Assembly (NCBI GenBank): GCA_031398365.1
Contig: JANNND010000288.1
Coordinates: forward strand, 1 to 20,718
Length of the DNA stretch: 20,718 bases
Direction of reading: 5' to 3'
DNA from: JAFDVL01 sp031398365
GTDB taxonomy: Bacteria > Acidobacteriota > Blastocatellia > RBC074
Below the pieces are notes generated by a model, which did not search any database, was not told where the DNA came from, and saw nothing but the letters and a program-made list of their open reading frames with translations. A program made the translations under genes and the position numbers. Shown here piece by piece: positions 13,523 to 19,820 of this stretch. The first letter of the stretch is position 1, and each line of letters begins with the position of its first letter.

Positions 13523-13627
13523 GTCACTCCGTAGAGTCTATAGAGTCTATAGACTCTACGGAGTCGCAGAATTCAAGACTCTCCAGACTCTATAGACTCT
13601 CCAAACTCTATAGACTCGCAGAGTGAC
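13523..13627. repeat. Palindromic array of 'GACTCTATA' units
   Basis: A near-perfect hairpin has arms 13526-13542 and 13548-13564 (17 bp, 5-nt loop). It is followed to 13620 by more degenerate copies of GACTCTATA/GACTCTCCA. The whole block is bounded by a 7-bp inverted repeat, GTCACTC (13523-13529) and GAGTGAC (13621-13627). It lies in the gap of about 306 bp between two divergent genes, between the outward-facing promoters at 13477-13505 and 13635-13662. No gene is seen in this gap. Confidence 0.85.
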
Positions 13628-13634
13628 TTAATAA

Positions 13635-13662
13635 TTGACAAACCTTTCAGCTTGGGTAAACT
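13635..13662 (+). promoter_or_regulatory. Candidate promoter of the diguanylate cyclase gene
   Basis: A perfect TTGACA (13635-13640) is followed by a 16-nt spacer and TAAACT (13657-13662, four of six). The start would be near 13669, giving a leader of about 90 nt to the ATG at 13760. This argues against the in-frame TTG at 13652. Confidence 0.5.
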
Positions 13663-13759
13663 CACGACACGCGAAAGTTCTAAAGTGTCCCAAACGTCCC
13701 CAAACGTAGGCTCGAAAAAGCTATTCTCACGTCACGCCCCGCTCGAATTGTCTACAGAC

Positions 13760-15478
13760 ATGCAGCCAAACACACAATCTTTGTCTCGCTTTTTTACGCT
13801 TCAGAATCAAATCAAAATTGGCATGGGCCTGTTGTTGCTCGCCGTTTTATGCGCCGCATTTACCTTTCTCGGCGGCTTGCACCAAATGCTGGCGATTGTT
13901 AGTTGGAACGCCCAGGCGCACGAAGCGACGAACCGCCTGAATGCCGTGGATCGCAAATTACTGGATGATCCGGTGAAGGATAAAGCCAGCCTGATGTTGC
14001 TTGAAAGCTTGCGCGACGACGTTGACAAGCTGGATAAAGTGCTGAGCGCAGAGGCCAAACCGCGCCTCGTCCAATTGCAAAGCTCGCTGGACAGTTGGCA
14101 CGGCTCCGGGATGGGCGAGACCGCGGGCAAGTTGCGTGGGCAAGTGCGCGAATTATTGCAGTTGCATGTACAACTGATCGCACAAAAACAAGTCGAAGCC
14201 GAGCAATTGCATCGGCGGTTACTGATGACATCGCTCGCCCTGTGCGCGCTGATCGTCACCCTGTTATTCATTTTCAGCGGACGATTGATGCGGCATATTA
14301 CGGAGCCAACCCAACAAATGCTGGTGGCGATGGAGCGCGTAGCGTTAGGCGAACTCGCCCCCAAGGTGGCTGACGGATCCGCAAATGAATTTGGGCAAAT
14401 GGCCCGTGCCTTCAATCATATGGCCACGAAAATTTCCGAGCGCCAAACCCGTAATCGCGAATTGGACGAGTTGTATTACTTCAACACGATGCTGCAAACC
14501 AGCGAATCCGAAACCGAGATTCATCGCGCGCTCTTGCAGCAAATGCGCTCCTTAAGCCTGTCGCAAGCCTTGATTCTGGACTGGGAAAAAGAAATTGGCG
14601 GATTGCTGGTGATGGCCGCCTTATATCCCTTGCCGGAACCCGACGACAGTGGCTTCAGCCCGAACTATCAAATCCCGCTCTGTCGCGTGGTGCGCGCTGG
14701 ACGCGAACTGGTGTTGCCGGATTTGAGCGAAGATATGATTTGCACCAATTGCCATTTCGGGCAAAAGCATGGCTCGGCCTATTGCGTGCCGGTCATCTCC
14801 GGCGGCAAACCGATTGGCGCGCTGCATCTGGTCAGCCCGCAGCAGGATTATTGGACTTCCGAGCGGCAACGCTTTATCAAGGCTTTTGTGGATCAAGCCG
14901 CCGCCGCAATCAACAATTTGCGCTTGATGGATCAATTGCGCGGGCGCGCGTTAATGGATGAACAGACTCAGGTTCACAATCGCCGTTATCTGGACGATTA
15001 CCTGCACAAACAATTGGCTGTGGCAGATCGCCAACGCCGTCATTTAAGCGTGATGATGCTGGACATTGACCATTTCAAACGCTTCAACGACACCTATGGT
15101 CACGAGGCGGGCGATATTGTCCTGAAGCATTTTGCGCAAACCTTGAAAGGTGCGCTGCGCGAGGGCGAGTTGATTGCCCGGTACGGCGGCGAGGAATTCA
15201 CAGTCGTGATGCACGGCACCGCACGCGAAGCGATGACGTTGGCAGAACGCTTGCGCCGGGCCGTTGCGGGCCTGTCCTTTGCTCAATTCACGAACAATGG
15301 CGAAGACGTCAAAATCAGCATGAGCATAGGGATTGCCGAATTCCCCAGCAGTGGTCATTCGCTGGAGGAAATCCTGAAAGCAGCGGACGTAGCGTTGTAT
15401 CAGGCCAAGGATGCAGGCCGCAATTGTGTGAAGGTCGCAACCCGCACGTTAATGCGCGTACGCGCCGCGATGCAGTAA
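13760..15478 (+). CDS. Membrane-bound HAMP-GAF-GGDEF diguanylate cyclase
   Basis: This is a 572-residue sensor enzyme that makes cyclic di-GMP from two GTP. An open frame reaches back to a TTG at 13652, but the candidate promoter favours the ATG at 13760. It has no clear ribosome site. The layout is a membrane helix at 18-39, a periplasmic helical sensor at about 40-152, a second helix at 154-173, HAMP at 174-226, GAF at about 240-390 and GGDEF at about 397-561. The active-site motif is GGEEF (476-480), preceded by the metal and substrate motif MMLDIDHFKRFNDTYGH, so it should be active. The inhibitory I-site, normally RxxD, is RxxE here (R467, E470). The GAF domain has four cysteines (308, 328, 331, 342) including CTNC, which could bind metal or sense redox state. 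It is divergent from the O-antigen ligase-like gene. Confidence 0.9.
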   Translation: MQPNTQSLSRFFTLQNQIKIGMGLLLLAVLCAAFTFLGGLHQMLAIVSWNAQAHEATNRLNAVDRKLLDDPVKDKASLMLLESLRDDVDKLDKVLSAEAKPRLVQLQSSLDSWHGSGMGETAGKLRGQVRELLQLHVQLIAQKQVEAEQLHRRLLMTSLALCALIVTLLFIFSGRLMRHITEPTQQMLVAMERVALGELAPKVADGSANEFGQMARAFNHMATKISERQTRNRELDELYYFNTMLQTSESETEIHRALLQQMRSLSLSQALILDWEKEIGGLLVMAALYPLPEPDDSGFSPNYQIPLCRVVRAGRELVLPDLSEDMICTNCHFGQKHGSAYCVPVISGGKPIGALHLVSPQQDYWTSERQRFIKAFVDQAAAAINNLRLMDQLRGRALMDEQTQVHNRRYLDDYLHKQLAVADRQRRHLSVMMLDIDHFKRFNDTYGHEAGDIVLKHFAQTLKGALREGELIARYGGEEFTVVMHGTAREAMTLAERLRRAVAGLSFAQFTNNGEDVKISMSIGIAEFPSSGHSLEEILKAADVALYQAKDAGRNCVKVATRTLMRVRAAMQ

Positions 15479-15480
15479 AG

Positions 15481-15580
15481 GGTAGCGCAAACTGTCAACT
15501 TGCGATTTTGGTAACGGACGGTTGTGGTAATACTCAAAGTGCAAATCGAGAAACGACGCAAACTGACAGTTTGCGCTACC
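15481..15580. repeat. 17-bp inverted repeat with nested palindrome, convergent gap
   Basis: Positions 15481-15497 (GGTAGCGCAAACTGTCA) are the exact reverse complement of 15564-15580. The right end also contains a self-complementary hairpin, CGCAAACTG-A-CAGTTTGCG (15557-15575), and the left end an imperfect copy of it (15486-15504). It starts two bases after the cyclase stop and lies before the convergent GH4 stop. It could serve as a two-way terminator or be a mobile palindrome. I see no long T-run. Confidence 0.85.
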
Positions 15581-15610
15581 GCTTTGCGGCGTTTTGCCAG
15601 CCCTCTCTTT

Positions 15611-16969
15611 TCAGGATTCTGATTGTAGCGCCGCGAGCAGTTGGCGAGCGGGTTCCCACTGACCAATCAATGGATAAATCAGCAAGGCTTGTTGGGCCAG
15701 CGCCTCAGACTTTTCGACGGCGGCGCGAATCGTCAGGCGTTCATATTCCTTCACCGCTTGCACCAGCCCGCACACCGATGTCGGCAATGCTCCCGTCGCC
15801 ATCGCCTGTGGCCCGTGCCGATCAATCAGACAAGGCACTTCCACCACATCATCATCTTCCAACTCAGCAATCGCACCGTGATTCCGAACGTTCAGCACCA
15901 GGCGCGCGGGTTGATCGCTCGTCAGCGCACGCAGCACATCCAACGCGATGCGATGGTAGCCCGTCGCCGCCGCAAACGGGTCTTCTTCCTGTTCGACGCC
16001 TGCGCGTAAGGCAGAATCACCTTCCGCTTCAAGTTTCATGTAAGAGCCGGAACGGCGTTGCAAGTAATTGCGATAAAGCTTGAGCGCTTCAGCAGGGCGA
16101 TTGGCTTGCAGTGCCTGCCGCAATGATGTGAACAAATCGGCGTTGAGCTTGACGATCTCTTCACCGCGACTGGCCCCCGCCGCGCGTTGATTGGCAAGGG
16201 CGCGTTGCTGGCCATAGTAAAAAAACAAATACTCGCTTGGAATCAAGCCCAGCGCGCGAATCATCGCCGGATCAAACAAATCCGCGTGATACAAACTGCG
16301 TAGCATCGCATCATCACCCAAAACCTTCTCCGTTACATCCAGCCCCCGCACCAGCACGCGTTTGATCCAACCCAGATGATTTAGCCCAAAGTAATCGCAG
16401 CGCACATCGGCCAGCGGCTCTTGCAAGGCCTTTGCCAGCCGGTAAAACATTTCACTCGGTGTATCGCAAATGCCAATGCTGCGCAGGTTCGTATGCTGTT
16501 GAATCGCCTGCGCCATTAACCCGGCGGGGTTCGTGAAGCTGATGAACCACGCCTCAGGCGCGTGCTGTTCGATAATGCGCGCTTGTTCAAGTACGACAGG
16601 AATTGTGCGCAAGGCTTTGGCAAATCCCGCCAGCCCCGTCGTCTCCTGCCCGGCGATGCCGTGTTCAATCGCGAGTCGTTCATCGCGCGCCCGTGCGGCA
16701 ATGCCACCGACACGAATGCTGTGCAAGATAAAGCTTGCGCCCGCCACAGCGTCTTCCAATTGCGTGGGCGTGGTGATGACCACATCCGCCTGCTGTTGCC
16801 GCACGATTTCGCGTCCCAGTTCCGCCATTAAAGCAACGCGCTCATCATCAATGTCATAAAGCGCGAGTTCATGGATGTGCAGTGTTGACGCGGCTTCGGC
16901 CAAGCCGTGGATTAACAGAGGCGTGCGCACACCGCCGCCGCCGATGAGAGTTACTTTCTTCTTTGTCAT
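15611..16969 (-). CDS. GH4 family glycosidase, probable 6-phospho-beta-glucosidase type
   Basis: This is a 452-residue cytosolic enzyme. GH4 enzymes use NAD and a divalent metal in an oxidation-elimination mechanism. The NAD-binding loop is LIGGGGVRTP (8-17). SFTNPAG is at 144-150, the metal ligand Cys168 lies in GICDTPSE and the metal ligand His198 in FGLNHLGW. Tyr247 in IPSEYLFFYYG is a candidate catalytic base. The GLNHLGW motif suits the 6-phospho-beta-glucosidase branch, but substrate and anomer are inferred. The ATG at 16969 matches the usual GH4 N-terminus. A GAGG at 17002-17005 could instead favour GTG at 16993 or TTG at 16996, adding eight or nine residues. It is the last gene of the leftward operon, 18-45 nt after the WG-repeat gene. 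No phosphotransferase genes are visible. Confidence 0.88.
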   Translation of the reverse strand: MTKKKVTLIGGGGVRTPLLIHGLAEAASTLHIHELALYDIDDERVALMAELGREIVRQQQADVVITTPTQLEDAVAGASFILHSIRVGGIAARARDERLAIEHGIAGQETTGLAGFAKALRTIPVVLEQARIIEQHAPEAWFISFTNPAGLMAQAIQQHTNLRSIGICDTPSEMFYRLAKALQEPLADVRCDYFGLNHLGWIKRVLVRGLDVTEKVLGDDAMLRSLYHADLFDPAMIRALGLIPSEYLFFYYGQQRALANQRAAGASRGEEIVKLNADLFTSLRQALQANRPAEALKLYRNYLQRRSGSYMKLEAEGDSALRAGVEQEEDPFAAATGYHRIALDVLRALTSDQPARLVLNVRNHGAIAELEDDDVVEVPCLIDRHGPQAMATGALPTSVCGLVQAVKEYERLTIRAAVEKSEALAQQALLIYPLIGQWEPARQLLAALQSES

Positions 16970-17014
16970 AAGTTGCTGGTTGGCTTTCTGCACCAATTTT
17001 GCCTCAATTGCTTT

Positions 17015-18121
17015 TTACTTTTCATTCTGCCAAAAGACTTTTCCGCCGGGATTTATGTATCCATTGACGGTTCCTTGTTTTTCCGTATGGATTCCCACGT
17101 CCGCCACACCATGAGAAAATTTCCCCGCCCATCCGAATTGCAGCGGAATCACCACTCGCCCTGTGCGATCAATATAACCCCATTTCCCATCTGTTTGCAC
17201 CGCCGCCATTCCTTCAGAAAAGTCTTCTGCGGCTTGAAAATGCGGCGCAATAATGTTCTTTCCGGCTTTGTCTACGTAGCCTTCCTTGTCATTAATTTGC
17301 ACAACCGCCAGCCCTTCTGAAAAAGGTCTGACCCAATCATATTGTTGCTGGACAATGAACGTTCCTGTCTTATCAATGAAGCCAAACTTGCCGTTCATTT
17401 CTGCTGGTGCGAGGCCTTCGGAAAAATTCCAGGAACGAGTAAATGTCGGCCTAATCACAATTTTTCCTGATCGCTCTATATATCCCCACTTGTCGCCTTT
17501 TTTCACCGCGGCCATACCTTCAGAAAATGCCCTTGCTTCATCATACTCAAAGCCAATAACCAGTTTGCCATTCTGATCAATAAAGCCCCACTTGCCATTA
17601 CAAACGACACTTGCCAGGCCTTCGGAAAAATCATTTGCTTCGTCAAATTGCGTTGCAATTACTACCTGCCCGGTTCTATCTATGTAGCCAAATTTAGCAG
17701 GCACCAACCAGAAATGGCCGATTCGTAATGACCAACTTTGTATCCTTGCTCTTCCTTCCTGAAACCATCCATAAATCCCGCTATCACTGAATTGCGGATT
17801 GATGACGAACTTTCCGCTGTGATCAATATAACCACGCTTACCCCCAAGCGTCACTTCGGCCAACCCATCATAAAAGTTAGACGCCCTTTCAAATTGAGGC
17901 TGGATGATGATCGTTCCCTCACTGTTAACGTATCCGTATTTCCATTGTTGGTGCATTGGTAACAGAGGCGATGATTGAACAGGAAGATCGGTTATAGGAA
18001 GCCATTTGCCTGCGGCGGCAATCGGCTTTTTGTTGCACATCGGGCGCAGGAAAAAGTACGTACCCACGATCATGGACGCAATGAGGATTAGAACAACAAC
18101 AACTAGAGTGCGCTTACGCAT
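17015..18121 (-). CDS. Membrane-anchored WG-repeat protein
   Basis: This is a 368-residue protein. The ATG at 18119-18121 has GAGG at 18129-18132, 7 nt upstream. Residues 6-26 (LVVVVLILIASMIVGTYFFL) form a membrane anchor or uncleaved signal. MCNKKP follows, which is not a proper lipobox. From about residue 60 there are eight full WG repeats of about 34 residues plus a partial ninth, of the form K-W/F-G-Y/F-I-D-x-x-G-K-x-V-I-x-P-x-F...F-S-E-G-L/M-A. The second repeat has an insertion (GWFQEGRARIQSW...VPA). WG repeats are thought to be structural or binding modules, and no enzyme activity is implied. It sits 14 nt after the sugar kinase and just before the GH4 gene, so it is probably co-transcribed. 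It may be a surface partner of the pathway, but this is not shown. Confidence 0.88.
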   Translation of the reverse strand: MRKRTLVVVVLILIASMIVGTYFFLRPMCNKKPIAAAGKWLPITDLPVQSSPLLPMHQQWKYGYVNSEGTIIIQPQFERASNFYDGLAEVTLGGKRGYIDHSGKFVINPQFSDSGIYGWFQEGRARIQSWSLRIGHFWLVPAKFGYIDRTGQVVIATQFDEANDFSEGLASVVCNGKWGFIDQNGKLVIGFEYDEARAFSEGMAAVKKGDKWGYIERSGKIVIRPTFTRSWNFSEGLAPAEMNGKFGFIDKTGTFIVQQQYDWVRPFSEGLAVVQINDKEGYVDKAGKNIIAPHFQAAEDFSEGMAAVQTDGKWGYIDRTGRVVIPLQFGWAGKFSHGVADVGIHTEKQGTVNGYINPGGKVFWQNEK

Positions 18122-18135
18122 CTGCTGACCTCAAT

Positions 18136-19059
18136 TCAACGAATAAACACTTCATCGCCTTGCGGGAATGCAGAGATCCCACCCAATCCCCGCGTGGACA
18201 ATGCGCCGCACAGATTGGCAATCCGCAAACATTCCGCCGGAGGCTCAGCATTCAGCCATGCGAAAAGAAAGCCCGCGTCAAAGCAATCGCCCGCTCCGGT
18301 TGTATCCAACGAAACCACGGGATGGGGCGCGGCCAAAAGAGCTTTTCCGTCGTGCAGCAGAGCCGAGCCACTGCGCCCAAGCTTAAGCGCGACAGTGTGT
18401 AAGCCTGCATCGGCAAATGCTTGCAATATTGTTTCCGGTTTCGTTTGTCCCGTCATCAACGCTGCCTCGCGTTCATTGGGGAAAAAGATGTTCACCATTT
18501 TGAGAGCTTGCCAAGTCTGTTCATTACGCAACCACGCTTCGTTCCAGCCCACATCCACTGAAAGCGTTGTGCCTGCCTCGTGCAAAACGTGGACCAGTTC
18601 GCTCAACAGTTCAGGCGCAATCGCACTGGCCAGATGAACGTGCCGCGCCTGTTGCATAGTTTTGCGCCACGAGGGATCAGCCAACCATTCCGGCAACTGT
18701 TTGTTTGCGCCGCGATAAGTAAAAAAGGCCCTGTCGTTATTGGTGGAAACGCTCACCGTCGTCGCCGTTGGTTCGCTTTCATGCAAGCGAACATGGCCCA
18801 CTGCTACACCACAGTCTGACACCCGTTGGCGCAACCACCCGCTATCGTTTTTGCCCACTACGACCAGCAATGCCGTCTGGCAACCCAGTTTCGCCAAGCC
18901 GCAAGCCGTGATTGTTGCGCCGCCGCCCGCCTCGTATTGCAAGCGTTCGCATTCAGCTTCTTCACCGAGTCCTGGCATTGTCGCAAAGCCGCTCATCACG
19001 ATGTCCACGAACACATCGCCGACAGTGATGACATCGAATTGTTTCTGATTTGTGGTCAT
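18136..19059 (-). CDS. PfkB-family carbohydrate kinase
   Basis: This is a 307-residue cytosolic kinase of the ribokinase/PfkB fold, transferring phosphate from ATP to a sugar or nucleoside. The N-terminal ITVGDVFVDIV and the glycine-rich segment EAGGGATITACGLAKLG (43-59) match PfkB signature 1. NEREAALMTG (195-204) is the phosphate and metal region. DTTGAGDCFDAGF (252-264) is signature 2, with catalytic base Asp258. Length and motifs are complete. The substrate (fructose, ribose, adenosine or other) cannot be read from the sequence. The ATG overlaps the methyltransferase stop (ATGA at 19056-19059), implying coupled translation. Lying with a GH4 glycosidase that usually acts on 6-phosphosugars, it may phosphorylate the imported sugar or the released product. 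Confidence 0.88.
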   Translation of the reverse strand: MTTNQKQFDVITVGDVFVDIVMSGFATMPGLGEEAECERLQYEAGGGATITACGLAKLGCQTALLVVVGKNDSGWLRQRVSDCGVAVGHVRLHESEPTATTVSVSTNNDRAFFTYRGANKQLPEWLADPSWRKTMQQARHVHLASAIAPELLSELVHVLHEAGTTLSVDVGWNEAWLRNEQTWQALKMVNIFFPNEREAALMTGQTKPETILQAFADAGLHTVALKLGRSGSALLHDGKALLAAPHPVVSLDTTGAGDCFDAGFLFAWLNAEPPAECLRIANLCGALSTRGLGGISAFPQGDEVFIR

Positions 19060-19820
19060 CCGAGTTGCCCGTAATAGATGCGCGTATCGTAAGCAAAACT
19101 CACCTGTTCTTTGACCTGATGAGCGGCAAAGATTTCGCGCAGCCGTTGCAGCATGAGTTCGTATTTTGGGTGGTCTTGCAGCGGCGCGTAGGAACTGGAT
19201 AACAGGCGTCCCTGTAGTCCTTCGTAATCAAACATCTGGCAATTGAACAGCGACTGTTCCTTGTACCCGCCTGCACCAAAGAACTGCCGCAACTTTTCCG
19301 CATGGATATTCTTGTGATCTACCTGTTGATAATCCAGGCTGAATTCCCTGAGCAGTTGTTCGTAGCCTTGCAAAAACGCTGTTGTGTCGGTGCGGCGATC
19401 ATTCCAAAGCAAGATCACGAAGCCGCCAGGTTTTAGAATGCGCTGAAATTCGCGCCGGGCCTGCTCCGCCTCAAACCAATGAAAGGCTTGCCCTGCCGTG
19501 ACGAAAGCTACGCTGCTGGCGGCAAGCGTCGTGTCTTCCGCTGTGCCATTGATGCTGATGAATTGGTCGTAGCCGCGCAAGAATCGTTCACCCGCCGCGC
19601 GCATTTCGGCATTGGGTTCAATGCCAAAGACGCGATTGCCCGCTTGCAAAAACAGCGCCGCCAAAATGCCTGTGCCGGAACCAACATCGGCAATGACAGA
19701 TGAAGGTGATAACCCGATTTCACGGTTGAGCAACGGCAGAATTTCCGCCGGATAGCCGGGGCGAAATTTGACGTAGAAATCCACGCGGTCAGAAAACCGG
19801 GTGGTGGGGTTGGAACTCAT
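19056..19820 (-). CDS. Class I SAM-dependent methyltransferase
   Basis: This is a 254-residue cytosolic enzyme. The frame extends upstream into the transporter gene, but the ATG at 19818-19820 overlaps the permease stop by four bases and begins the family pattern (SSNPTTRFSDRVDFYVKFRPGYP). SAM-binding motif I is VIADVGSGTG (42-51), an acidic motif II is GIEPN with Glu68, and the post-I region is TAGQAFHWFE (108-117), typical of Methyltransf_11/25-type enzymes related to UbiE and trans-aconitate methyltransferases. The substrate is unknown. Its place between a permease and a sugar kinase, with ATGA overlaps on both sides, suggests its substrate belongs to that pathway, or that it is a general detoxifying methylase. 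Confidence 0.88.
   Translation of the reverse strand: MSSNPTTRFSDRVDFYVKFRPGYPAEILPLLNREIGLSPSSVIADVGSGTGILAALFLQAGNRVFGIEPNAEMRAAGERFLRGYDQFISINGTAEDTTLAASSVAFVTAGQAFHWFEAEQARREFQRILKPGGFVILLWNDRRTDTTAFLQGYEQLLREFSLDYQQVDHKNIHAEKLRQFFGAGGYKEQSLFNCQMFDYEGLQGRLLSSSYAPLQDHPKYELMLQRLREIFAAHQVKEQVSFAYDTRIYYGQLG

Noticed and set aside
13523..13627. Possible CRISPR array
   Set aside because: The units are 9-10 nt with no unique spacers of 25-40 nt, they are palindromic as a block, and no cas genes are present.
16533..16859. Plus-strand reading frame opposite the GH4 gene
   Set aside because: It is a shadow of a gene with intact catalytic motifs; its low-complexity composition has no domain features.
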